This document shows positions 8,807 through 16,017 of a stretch of 33,885 nucleotides of DNA, piece after piece. Numbering within the stretch: the stretch's first letter is position 1; each line of letters starts with the position of its first letter. The DNA comes from a candidate division TM6 bacterium GW2011_GWE2_36_25 (GTDB taxonomy: Bacteria > Babelota > Babeliae > Babelales > UBA12409), in contig LBRU01000007.1 in the NCBI GenBank assembly GCA_000991575.1, forward strand, positions 1-33,885, read 5' to 3'. The notes under the pieces are model-generated. The model was not told where the DNA came from, searched no databases, and saw nothing but the letters and a program-made list of their open reading frames with translations. A program made the translations under genes and the position numbers.

Positions 8807-9215
8807 GTTGTACTCCATCAATTGCATTTATAACATCAAACAATTTAACAATTCGCTCATAACGCAATGATTTATCTGCAAATAAGAATACTGTACTATT
8901 CTGTTTGGTCACGCGACGAGAAACCGTCTCTTTAAGCACTTGTAAATCCTTTTTATTCTTACTCAAATCAAATGTTTTTCCATCAAAATGAACGATCCCT
9001 TGAGAATCCATTTCAACGGTCAAACTCTGATCTTCTACTTTTGTAGTTTCAGACGTTTTGGCGTCTGGCAGATCAACTTTAATGGTCATCCGCATCATGG
9101 GAGCCGTAATCATAAAAATAATCAATAACGTTAATGCCGTATCAATCAATGGCGTTAGTGAAATTTCAGGAAATGTTAATGGACGTCGACGCCTTGATTG
9201 AGATCGATATGCCAC
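8775..9215 (-). CDS. tolR: TolR/ExbD-family proton-channel subunit
   Basis: 146 residues, the normal size. A basic N-terminus leads into the signature helix ISLTPLIDTALTLLIIFMI, with the essential membrane aspartate at residue 25, followed by a periplasmic domain. With TolQ it forms the proton channel that powers TolA. It starts with GTG, whose first base is the last base of the tolQ TAG stop (TAGTG), a tight translational coupling. The 3' end overlaps tolA. Confidence 0.93.
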   Translation of the reverse strand: MAYRSQSRRRRPLTFPEISLTPLIDTALTLLIIFMITAPMMRMTIKVDLPDAKTSETTKVEDQSLTVEMDSQGIVHFDGKTFDLSKNKKDLQVLKETVSRRVTKQNSTVFLFADKSLRYERIVKLFDVINAIDGVQHVALVTQKIE

Positions 9216-9913
9216 TATTTATCCTTTTTCTTTTCATAAAATAATCGTTGCGCCAACCATATAAAACGATCAGATAACATATTTATCTGTTCATCAATAG
9301 CCCGCAATTGCATATTTAAATAATTAAAAATAACTAAAGCTGGAATTGCAACCAAGAGTCCACCAACGGTCGTTGTCAAAGCCTGGGCAATACCCGGAGC
9401 AATCGCCGTAATATCCGCACTGTGTTGATGACTAATGCCCACAAATGCATTCATCAATCCCCAAACGGTACCAAAAAGACCGAGCAATGGGGCAATCGCC
9501 GCACAGGCACCGACAAGCGGTACCAACTGTTCTTCTCCAAAAAGAATACTGTCATGAACTTGCTGCATCATATGTTCAAGCACCGACCACTCACGATCGC
9601 ACAAAACTTTTTCTCTTCCATCACTCGTAATCAATAATGATTTTAAATAGGTCAGAGCTCTAGACAAGAAATAACCTGGCAACGTATTAGAAAATTTTGA
9701 TGTAACATAAAGTACATCATCAAGATCTTCTGCATTTTTCATGTGAGTAAGCGCGCTTTGAAGCTGTCTTCGTTTAATTCTCCATAAAATTAATTTATAA
9801 AGAAATATTGTCCAACAAAAAACTGACATCCCCAACAAAAGAGCCAAAACAACGATGGTCATTGTATCAGAGCTTTTAATCAATTGCCAAAGATTACTTT
9901 GCCCAATATTCAT
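9215..9913 (-). CDS. tolQ: TolQ/ExbB-family proton-channel subunit
   Basis: 232 residues with one N-terminal TM helix (about 17-38), a cytoplasmic loop, and the paired C-terminal helices carrying LLGLFGTVWGLMNAF and LTTTVGGLLVAIPALVIFNYL, hallmarks of TolQ/ExbB/MotA. It forms the multimeric ring around TolR. First gene of the tolQRAB unit; GAGGA precedes the ATG. Genes order and the presence of tolB favour Tol over Exb. Confidence 0.93.
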   Translation of the reverse strand: MNIGQSNLWQLIKSSDTMTIVVLALLLGMSVFCWTIFLYKLILWRIKRRQLQSALTHMKNAEDLDDVLYVTSKFSNTLPGYFLSRALTYLKSLLITSDGREKVLCDREWSVLEHMMQQVHDSILFGEEQLVPLVGACAAIAPLLGLFGTVWGLMNAFVGISHQHSADITAIAPGIAQALTTTVGGLLVAIPALVIFNYLNMQLRAIDEQINMLSDRFIWLAQRLFYEKKKDK

Positions 9914-10104
9914 GAGATACTTAATCCTCTTTTTTTACAAAAAATAATGTTTAGTTTGATTATCCTATCACAGAATCGAGAAATTAAAAACAGAACGATG
10001 AAATTTAAATGTATGATATGCGTTTAATCTTTTGCAGGTAAAATTCCTCGAAGCTTGCCTCGTAATCATTATATTTGCTCATATCCTGAGCCAAGACCTC
10101 GCTG

Positions 10105-10236
10105 CACAGACAGGCCGAGCGCGCTCGTGGTGAGCCTGTCGAACCATACGAGCGCTCGCACCCTTCGACAAGCATCAGGCCGAGCGCAGCCTTTAGTGCT
10201 GAGCGTAGACGAAGCATCAGGCCGAGCGCACTGAGC
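10105..10236. repeat. GC-rich intergenic palindromic repeat cluster
   Basis: CAGGCCGAGCGC occurs three times (10111, 10176, 10218), the last two within a 19-base exact repeat beginning AAGCATCAGGCC at 10170 and 10212. GCGCTCGT (10121-10128) and ACGAGCGC (10148-10155) form a perfect 8-bp inverted repeat, and CCTTCGACAAG lies beside it. Composition is far more GC-rich than the flanks. This resembles dispersed REP-type elements; it has no coding potential I trust. Confidence 0.7.
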
Positions 10237-10305
10237 AATCTTTAAATTTATTGAAGCATCAGAAACGAATTTTTAATTTTCGGATAAGTTTTTAGAAAAA
10301 AACCC

Positions 10306-10333
10306 TTGAAATAACAACAACAATACTGATAAA
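10306..10333 (+). promoter_or_regulatory. Promoter of the exported protein at 10377
   Basis: TTGAAA (10306-10311), a 16-base spacer and GATAAA (10328-10333), running into CTTAAAGT. It shares ATAAACTTAAAGT and the same spacing with the promoter at 3389-3416. Confidence 0.55.
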
Positions 10334-10376
10334 CTTAAAGTGTAAGTTGTTTTTTCTTCATAAAAAAGGAGGTAAA

Positions 10377-10811
10377 ATGAAGAAACTATCATTAATTTTA
10401 CTTGTTTTTGGATTATCTGCGCAAAACAAAACGCTTGTAACGTTCGACCTTAAGGATCTAGGTTGCAATTGGACACTTATGAACAATGGCAAAACATATT
10501 TTTTTGATGGAAGGAGAGGAGGACGTCATGATCTTACATCTCTCAAGGGGGATGCCTTTACCTTACAATGCAACTCAGGCAAGCGTGGACCAAGCGACAC
10601 GATTAAGTTCAAAGATGGAGATAGATTCGAGGTACAAAAAACTGAGACAAGCAGGAGCAAATCGAGAGAGATCTGTCCCCTGGGCATCGGATGGATCCAT
10701 TCTAAAGCCCCTTCTTCTGCGCAGGTATTTGATGGTGTATGTTACAAAAAAGGACCTTCTGGTTTTTATCCCGGAGAAGAACCTAGACATTTGACGCAGA
10801 AATCAAAGTAA
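10377..10811 (+). CDS. Exported protein of unknown function
   Basis: 144 residues from the ATG at 10377, which follows AAGGAGG closely; an in-frame ATG at 10347 has no such site. The signal peptide (1-15, ending LSAQ) is followed by a mature domain with four cysteines, several Gly/Lys/Arg-rich turns and aromatic residues, suggesting a small beta-rich, disulfide-bonded fold. No family is recognised. Its promoter matches that of the small cysteine protein at 3451, so the two may be co-expressed. A hairpin follows the stop. Confidence 0.65.
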   Translation: MKKLSLILLVFGLSAQNKTLVTFDLKDLGCNWTLMNNGKTYFFDGRRGGRHDLTSLKGDAFTLQCNSGKRGPSDTIKFKDGDRFEVQKTETSRSKSREICPLGIGWIHSKAPSSAQVFDGVCYKKGPSGFYPGEEPRHLTQKSK

Positions 10812-10821
10812 TCGAATAAGA

Positions 10822-10859
10822 ATGATTCCCTATTCTCTTCACCGGGAATAGGGAATCAT
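10822..10859. terminator. Strong hairpin, probable terminator
   Basis: A perfect 14-bp stem, ATGATTCCCTATTC and GAATAGGGAATCAT, with a 10-base loop. No proper T run follows on the plus strand; the minus side is slightly T-rich. It lies between the exported protein gene and tRNA-Ala and could serve either. Confidence 0.6.
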
Positions 10860-10894
10860 AAAATAAACTATAATTTATAACGAGTTCTATAAAT

Positions 10895-10970
10895 TGGTGG
10901 AGCTAACCGGGCTTGAACCGGTGACCTCGTGATTGCGAACCACGCGCTCTACCAACTGAGCTATAGCCCC
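10895..10970 (-). tRNA. tRNA-Ala (anticodon CGC)
   Basis: A 76-base cloverleaf on the minus strand: GGGGCTA acceptor, D-arm GCTCAGTTGGTAGAGC, anticodon loop TTCGCAA (anticodon at 10935-10937, reading GCG), T-arm with TTCAAGC, and encoded CCA end. The anticodon stem has one G-U pair. Identical to the tRNA at 11181-11256 outside the anticodon arm and two T-loop bases. Confidence 0.95.
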
Positions 10971-11100
10971 ATAAAGTTTTTCAAAATTTTCAATGAGCAG
11001 CCTTCGTTTTTTATGCCTTAAGACTTAAAAATAGAACGCTTATTTTGGCACCAACCAAAAGTCTTTCGACATAATTTGCTCAAATAAATTCTCGCAAATC

Positions 11101-11175
11101 ACTCAGAATGATCGGCTCGAAGCGAAAACTGGCCTGCCAGTCGAAGTTTGCCGAGGCGGAAGACCCGGATAAACC
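11101..11175. repeat. GC-rich palindromic spacer between the tRNA-Ala genes
   Basis: Contains ACTGGCCTGCCAGT (11128-11141), two TCGAAG words and a CCGAGGCGG tail, in a GC-rich block between AT-rich flanks. The TCGAAG/TTTGCCGA words recur near 33670-33690. It looks like another dispersed palindromic element, not a gene; a 60-codon frame running from the tRNA through it is rejected. Confidence 0.5.
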
Positions 11176-11180
11176 AAGAC

Positions 11181-11256
11181 TGGTGGAGCTAACCGGGTTC
11201 GAACCGGTGACCTCATGAATGCCATTCATGCGCTCTACCAACTGAGCTATAGCCCC
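11181..11256 (-). tRNA. tRNA-Ala (anticodon GGC)
   Basis: A 76-base cloverleaf: GGGGCTA acceptor, D-arm as in the neighbour, anticodon stem CATGA/TCATG with loop ATGGCAT (anticodon GGC at 11221-11223), T-loop TTCGAAC, encoded CCA. It reads GCC/GCU codons. Upstream of the CGC gene on the same strand, 210 bases away, probably one ancestral duplication. Confidence 0.95.
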
Positions 11257-11319
11257 ATACATATTAATTTTACGAATGAATAAGAAAAAAGTAAAGTCGC
11301 CATGCAGAATAAAAAACGC

Positions 11320-11805
11320 TTAATACATAACGCGCTCTAAGCAGCCTTGAATCAGCTGTTCCGCTGCATAAAAATCATTGATTTGGGCAAGCTTCAATGG
11401 AGTCACTCCATCTTTATTTGCTTGATTAATAACTTCATGTGCACCAGCCCGAAGTAAAAGATCAACAATCACGTATACCTTTGATTTATCGCTATCTCTA
11501 TCTGCAAGTGCACAATGCAAAGGGGTATTACCATCACTATCTACTCGTGCTGGATCAGCCTGTTGTTCTAGTAGATACCTAACAGTAGAAACGTGTTTAC
11601 CGCTACAAGCACTCATCAATGGAGTTACCTCTGCTTCTTGAGCGCAATCGATATCAATACCTTTAAAGCACTCATGAACTTTTGTAACTTTACCACTTTC
11701 AACGGCATTGAAAAAATCTCGCTCAACACTTTTTTCAAACTCCATTGCAGAAATAAACACTGGTAAAACAAAAATAACAAAAAAAGATTTGTGCATATTT
11801 TTCAT
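11320..11805 (-). CDS. Short exported ankyrin-repeat protein
   Basis: 161 residues with a signal peptide (1-20, ending FISAM) and three ankyrin repeats, recognised by TPLMSACSGKHVSTVRYLLEQ, NTPLHCALAD...VDLLLRAGA and VTPLKLAQIND (about 61-150). Ankyrin repeats bind proteins, and exported ones are frequent effectors in intracellular bacteria. GAGG lies before the ATG at 11805. The signal peptide ends in the same Ala-Met plus charged residue context as the RING and large ankyrin proteins here. Divergent from dsbD, with about 120 bases between start codons. The partner is unknown. Confidence 0.85.
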   Translation of the reverse strand: MKNMHKSFFVIFVLPVFISAMEFEKSVERDFFNAVESGKVTKVHECFKGIDIDCAQEAEVTPLMSACSGKHVSTVRYLLEQQADPARVDSDGNTPLHCALADRDSDKSKVYVIVDLLLRAGAHEVINQANKDGVTPLKLAQINDFYAAEQLIQGCLERVMY

Positions 11806-11926
11806 AAAAACCTCGTTAATAAACCTTTAAATATGACATTTATGATAACGGTAAAAATAAACGTTGCAACTTTTTTTTGATGCACGACAAAAGTTCAGAT
11901 ACATTAAAATAAAAACAAGGATTCTC

Positions 11927-13684
11927 ATGTTAAAAAAATTAAGTCTTATTTTATTGATCGTTTTTTCGATCAATTCGATTAAAATCAATTTCACCAACTC
12001 TCCACTCGATACAAACAAAGAAAGTTTATTTACGCTCAAATTCATCCCCTCAAATGATGAATTTGTTTATTACGACAACCTCAATCTGACTTCAAATGCT
12101 CCTTCTCTAGAGATTTTAAACTGGCAGGTCACTACGATTCCCATTGAACAATTTGATAACAATTTTCGAAAAACAAAAAAAATAGTAAAAGAACCGTTCA
12201 CCATCAAAGGAAAGCTTAAAATAAATAACGGTGATCCCTCTGCAAAGATTACACTTACCTATTTAACCAACAAAATGGATGAGCCAACCTATGAATTTTT
12301 TAAATTATCTGAGCCAGCAAAACGTGGTCAAGAAAAAAAAGAACCTCAATCGATAAAAAAAACTGAATCATCTCCCAAAGAAGTTACTGCTCAAACATGT
12401 CCGGCACCACATCAAAAAAAACAAGCATTAAGTGACCAAATTCAAAATTGGATTGCAAGAACAAATTCCCTGTGGCTTCAACTATTACTCGTATTTCTAC
12501 TCGGTATTTTAATGAGTCTCACACCTTGTATCTATCCAATGATTCCTATTACCGTTGGTCTTTTACAAGCTCAAGCACGAAAATCGATCTGGTATAATTT
12601 ATCGCTTGCAACAGCTTACACACTCGGCATTGCGCTCATGTTTGCCATTTTAGGTTTAACGGCAGCATTTACCGGAAGTTTATTTGGCAAATTAATGAGC
12701 AAACCGATTGTCATCGTTATAGTGGTGGGAATATTACTCTATTTGGCATTGGCGATGTTTGGTATTTATGAACTCAAAACGCCACGCTTTTTAAATCGTC
12801 AACAAAGGGCCATCAAACCTTCAGGCTCTCTTATCTCAGCCTTTATTTTTGGATTTATCAGTGGCACTGTCGCATCTCCATGCCTCACACCGGGGCTCGC
12901 ATTTCTACTCACCTTTGTTGCACATTTAGGCAATCAACTTCTCGGCTTTTTCATTATGTTTGCTTTCGGCATCGGCATGAGCATTCCGCTTCTTCTTATC
13001 GGAACCTTCTCAACCTCATTAAAATTTATGCCAAATACTGGTATTTGGATGCTTGAAGTAAAAAAAATATTCGCCATTTTATTAATTGCTCTCTGTTTTT
13101 ATTATCTCAGTAATATTTTATCTATTACTTTTTTATTCTGGCTTATCGCTTCAACTTTATTGCTTTTGAGTATCTATTATTTCTTAACATTTTGTCAGCA
13201 AGTCGATCGCGTTTCTCGTTATATCAGACTCGTAGTCGCCACGGTAGGTATGTTGAGCAGTGGCGCACTTTATTACGTTGCTTTTCAACGACTGGTACAT
13301 CCACCAAAACCACAAGAACTCATTCATTGGCAAAAAAATTATACTGAAGCTCTTAAAAACGCATCCAAACAAAATCAATTGATCTTGTTGGATGTTGGCG
13401 CACCATATTGTTCAATCTGCAAAGCTATTGATCGTTGTATTTTCAATGAACCATTTATTGCAACAATTATTAACGAATTTATACCTGTGCAAATTGATGC
13501 TGTTAATTCGCCCGAATATGAGATGCTCGCAAAGAAATTTGAAATTGTCGGCGTCCCAACTATTCTAACCATTCACCCACAAGAAGAATCAGTTCTAAAT
13601 CGATGGGGCGCAGAATTATATACGATGAACAAGCAAGAGATTGAAGCATTATTAAACGAAACACTGCAAAAATATAAAAAATAA
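11927..13684 (+). CDS. dsbD: DsbD-type thiol:disulfide interchange protein lacking N-terminal catalytic cysteines
   Basis: 585 residues from the ATG at 11927 (AAGG upstream, start of a signal peptide). Order: signal peptide (1-17), N-terminal alpha-like domain (about 25-130), linker, membrane domain with eight predicted helices (about 184-455), thioredoxin-like domain (about 470-585). DsbD carries electrons from cytoplasmic thioredoxin to periplasmic partners. The membrane cysteines are present, Cys-201 (LTPCIYPM) and Cys-319 (ASPCLTPG), as is the C-terminal pair CSIC (495-498). The alpha-domain stretch LTYLTNKMDEPTYEF, where family members carry two cysteines (GCADAGFC in E. coli), has none. 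Electron delivery must therefore bypass that domain or use the C-terminal domain directly. A strong terminator follows. Confidence 0.93.
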   Translation: MLKKLSLILLIVFSINSIKINFTNSPLDTNKESLFTLKFIPSNDEFVYYDNLNLTSNAPSLEILNWQVTTIPIEQFDNNFRKTKKIVKEPFTIKGKLKINNGDPSAKITLTYLTNKMDEPTYEFFKLSEPAKRGQEKKEPQSIKKTESSPKEVTAQTCPAPHQKKQALSDQIQNWIARTNSLWLQLLLVFLLGILMSLTPCIYPMIPITVGLLQAQARKSIWYNLSLATAYTLGIALMFAILGLTAAFTGSLFGKLMSKPIVIVIVVGILLYLALAMFGIYELKTPRFLNRQQRAIKPSGSLISAFIFGFISGTVASPCLTPGLAFLLTFVAHLGNQLLGFFIMFAFGIGMSIPLLLIGTFSTSLKFMPNTGIWMLEVKKIFAILLIALCFYYLSNILSITFLFWLIASTLLLLSIYYFLTFCQQVDRVSRYIRLVVATVGMLSSGALYYVAFQRLVHPPKPQELIHWQKNYTEALKNASKQNQLILLDVGAPYCSICKAIDRCIFNEPFIATIINEFIPVQIDAVNSPEYEMLAKKFEIVGVPTILTIHPQEESVLNRWGAELYTMNKQEIEALLNETLQKYKK

Positions 13685-13695
13685 CGTAATTTACC

Positions 13696-13730
13696 AATAA
13701 AAAACCCTCGAAATTCGAGGGTTTTTTATT
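13696..13730. terminator. Bidirectional terminator between dsbD and hpf
   Basis: AAAAAACCCTCGA and TCGAGGGTTTTTT form a near-perfect palindrome with A and T runs at each end, serving dsbD (+) and hpf (-). Confidence 0.9.
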
Positions 13731-13736
13731 ATAAAG

Positions 13737-14072
13737 TTATCGTGGCTCTCGATAAGGATCCGGTTCTTTGCGTTCAACCAGTCGCTTGCCCTTCTTCTTG
13801 TTAATTTCTTTAATAAGAACATCAAAAACTGCATCAATCTGCGCATATAAATCTTTGCCTGAAACCTGAGCGCGTTCATGGTAAGTTGCACAATGCAATC
13901 GCAACTCAACATCATGTTGTTGATGAACTCTCTCAGCCTCTAAAATAATTTCTAATTTTTTTGGCAGACGTTCTTTTTTCAAAAAACGATCTAATTTCTC
14001 AACTTTTTCGTTAATATATTTCTCAATAGTCGGCGATGATTCCATATTGCGAAACGTGATCTGTATTTCCAT
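13737..14072 (-). CDS. hpf: Ribosome hibernation-promoting factor (short form)
   Basis: 111 residues of the HPF/RaiA (sigma-54 modulation) fold: an opening beta strand MEIQITFRNMESSP, helix IEKYINEKVEKLDRF, strands with LEIILEAER and VELRLHC, and a helix DLYAQIDAVFDVLIKEINKKKGK. It binds the decoding region of stalled 30S or 70S ribosomes in starvation. No long-form C-terminal domain, so it is the short HPF type that makes dimers with help of RMF where RMF exists. Monocistronic by appearance, with the stop beside a terminator. Confidence 0.92.
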   Translation of the reverse strand: MEIQITFRNMESSPTIEKYINEKVEKLDRFLKKERLPKKLEIILEAERVHQQHDVELRLHCATYHERAQVSGKDLYAQIDAVFDVLIKEINKKKGKRLVERKEPDPYREPR

Positions 14073-14254
14073 TATACACGCCCTCTTTCTTCAAGGGTTT
14101 ATTTCAGCTTACTTATTTAAAAGTACAAAAAAAGCTATTCATTTGCAAAGAGCTTAATGAAAAACCAACATTCTTGCTCATTGTATTACAAAAAGCGATG
14201 GAAAAGACAATGAAAACAAAAACCAATTTTGGTATAAACTCTCAAAAAAAACGC

Positions 14255-14647
14255 TTAATTATCACGATGTTCATTACAAAAAGATACATAATCTTCCCAA
14301 TCTTTTTGTGATGATTGAGAAAAATCAGTCGCCGGCTCCTCTAACCCAGAATAATAAACAGAATCTTCTTCCGCGCACGTCGGACATTCAGAAATTATTC
14401 CATGCTCATTTTTAAATTGATTCAGACACCGAATGTGATAAATGCAACAACAACCAAAAAGTCTCTTTCCTGTCGTAAGCCTTCGACCATCACCTGCTTG
14501 ATCGCCACAAATAGAACAAATACGTTTATCTTGAGGTTTTGCATACGGCTGAGATCTTCTTTCGCCACGAGATGACTCTTTTTGAACTTTCATGGCATGT
14601 AATGAAAAAAGACTGCACAATGCCACTGAAATTACAAAATTTTTCAT
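14255..14647 (-). CDS. Exported RING-like zinc finger protein
   Basis: 130 residues with a signal peptide (1-19, ending LHAM) and a RING-like ligand series: C44-x2-C47, C66-x-C68, H71-x2-C74, C88-x2-C91. Ligand four is cysteine and ligand five histidine, as in RING-CH (C4HC3) fingers, but the spacing between them is short as in ordinary RINGs; the CCC run (66-68) leaves the third ligand ambiguous. Charged, serine-rich flanks have no recognised domain. AAGGA precedes the ATG. It starts 38 bases after the der stop and may ride on the dnaX-der transcript. Possible host-directed effector; activity not shown by sequence. Confidence 0.75.
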   Translation of the reverse strand: MKNFVISVALCSLFSLHAMKVQKESSRGERRSQPYAKPQDKRICSICGDQAGDGRRLTTGKRLFGCCCIYHIRCLNQFKNEHGIISECPTCAEEDSVYYSGLEEPATDFSQSSQKDWEDYVSFCNEHRDN

Positions 14648-14685
14648 AACAATTCCTTTTTAAAAATTTTCAAGTAAATAAAAAC

Positions 14686-16017
14686 CTAAACACTTCCTTT
14701 CTTTTTTACCGAAATAAATTCAATAGGAATAGATTTTAATTCATAGTTTTTTCGCAAAACACCTTCAAAATACGCCAACTCTCTTTCGCCAAAAAATTGT
14801 GGAAGACTTACGCGTAATTTAATGGTTGGCGGTCCTGACTTTACTTGTTGCGCATCATAAATCTTAAGTTGATGTTCTTGTTTATATAAGGGTCGACGAA
14901 TTAATGCTTGTTTTAAAATACTTGTCAATTCATCAGAGGAAAACTCATGCAAATAGCGTTCCCATACCGTTGCAATCAGGGGAAGAATTTTTCCGACATT
15001 ATCACCATTTTCACAAGAAATATTCATCGTTTCAATTTTTTTATAAAAAAATTCATATTCCTCGCGATGATACTTCCATTGTTCCTTAGTATAAGCATCG
15101 CTCAGAAGATCTGATTTATTAATAAGAATGATAACGGCCTTTCCTTGCTCAAACGCATAAAAAGCCAATTTTAATTCTTGATCAGTTAAACGACCATCTT
15201 GCGCATCAACCAACAAAAGTACAATATCAGAGGTTCGCACTGCCTGCATCGAACTCTTTACCATCAATTCTTCAAGCTCACCCTCAACCTTCTTCTTGCG
15301 ACGAATACCGGCAGTATCGGTCAATTGAATCGTTTGAGAATAATACTGAAGCGTTTCACTAACCGCTTCACGCGTTGTTCCAGCAATTTCGGTAACAATT
15401 GAACGCTCTCTGTTTAATAACAGATTCATCAAGGATGACTTGCCAACATTCGGTTTACCAAGCAATGTTACACGACAAATACGCTCTTTCGTTGTTTCTT
15501 TTTGAATCTTCTTACGAGGCAAAAGCTTAATAAGTTCATCCATGAGCTCGCTGACTCCCTGATTATGTGCAGCGGAAATTGGCACAACAACATCAAACCC
15601 GAGCCGCTTACACTCTTCAAGGTGCTCCTGCGCAACCTTTTTATCAAATTTATTCGCCACAATAATTACGGTTCGACCGGTCTTGTGGAGTCTTTTTGCG
15701 AGTTCCAATTCCTCTGGAAGCACGCCAACGGATGCATCAACCATAAACAAAACAACATCAGCTTGCTCGGCCAAGGCAAGAGCCTGTTGCCGAACTTTTT
15801 CTATAATAGGATCTTCAAACTTTTTTAAACTTACCCCACCCGTATCGACTAAGGTAAACAACGTTTCTTGCCACGTTATATTCTCAGTAATAAAATCACG
15901 CGTTACACCTTCATAATCAAGCATCAAAGGCGATGTTCTTTTAGCAATTCTATTAAATAAACTCGATTTACCAACATTCATGCGACCAATTAAAACAACT
16001 TGTGGAATTTTATTCAT
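14686..16017 (-). CDS. der: Ribosome-biogenesis GTPase Der (EngA)
   Basis: 443 residues with the two tandem GTPase domains that define Der. First: G1 GRMNVGKSS (11-19), G3 DTGG (59-62), G4 NKFD. Second: G1 GKPNVGKSS, G3 DTAG, G4 NKSD. A C-terminal KH-like domain follows with PPTIKLRVSLPQ. Der acts in 50S assembly. The ATG at 16017 is chosen over 16053 because AGGAG lies 7 bases upstream; it overlaps the dnaX stop by 8 bases, so translation is coupled. Met replaces the usual Pro in the first P-loop. Confidence 0.95.
   Translation of the reverse strand: MNKIPQVVLIGRMNVGKSSLFNRIAKRTSPLMLDYEGVTRDFITENITWQETLFTLVDTGGVSLKKFEDPIIEKVRQQALALAEQADVVLFMVDASVGVLPEELELAKRLHKTGRTVIIVANKFDKKVAQEHLEECKRLGFDVVVPISAAHNQGVSELMDELIKLLPRKKIQKETTKERICRVTLLGKPNVGKSSLMNLLLNRERSIVTEIAGTTREAVSETLQYYSQTIQLTDTAGIRRKKKVEGELEELMVKSSMQAVRTSDIVLLLVDAQDGRLTDQELKLAFYAFEQGKAVIILINKSDLLSDAYTKEQWKYHREEYEFFYKKIETMNISCENGDNVGKILPLIATVWERYLHEFSSDELTSILKQALIRRPLYKQEHQLKIYDAQQVKSGPPTIKLRVSLPQFFGERELAYFEGVLRKNYELKSIPIEFISVKKKGSV

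Larger units (their letters stand above)
9914..10376. other. Gene-free stretch with GC-rich repeat
   Basis: No convincing gene. It holds the leader of tolQ (with a weak TTAATT / GATAAT promoter-like pair on the minus strand), the GC-rich repeat cluster at 10105-10236 and the promoter of the exported protein at 10377. A 77-codon frame across the repeat is judged spurious. Confidence 0.6.

Noticed and set aside
10005-10238. 77-codon minus-strand frame across the GC-rich repeat
   Set aside because: It is mostly repeat sequence (LGLMLRLRSALKAALGLML), has no ribosome site, and its composition follows the repeat rather than local genes.
11080-11262. 60-codon minus-strand frame
   Set aside because: It is the tRNA-Ala(GGC) gene read as protein and continued into the palindromic spacer.
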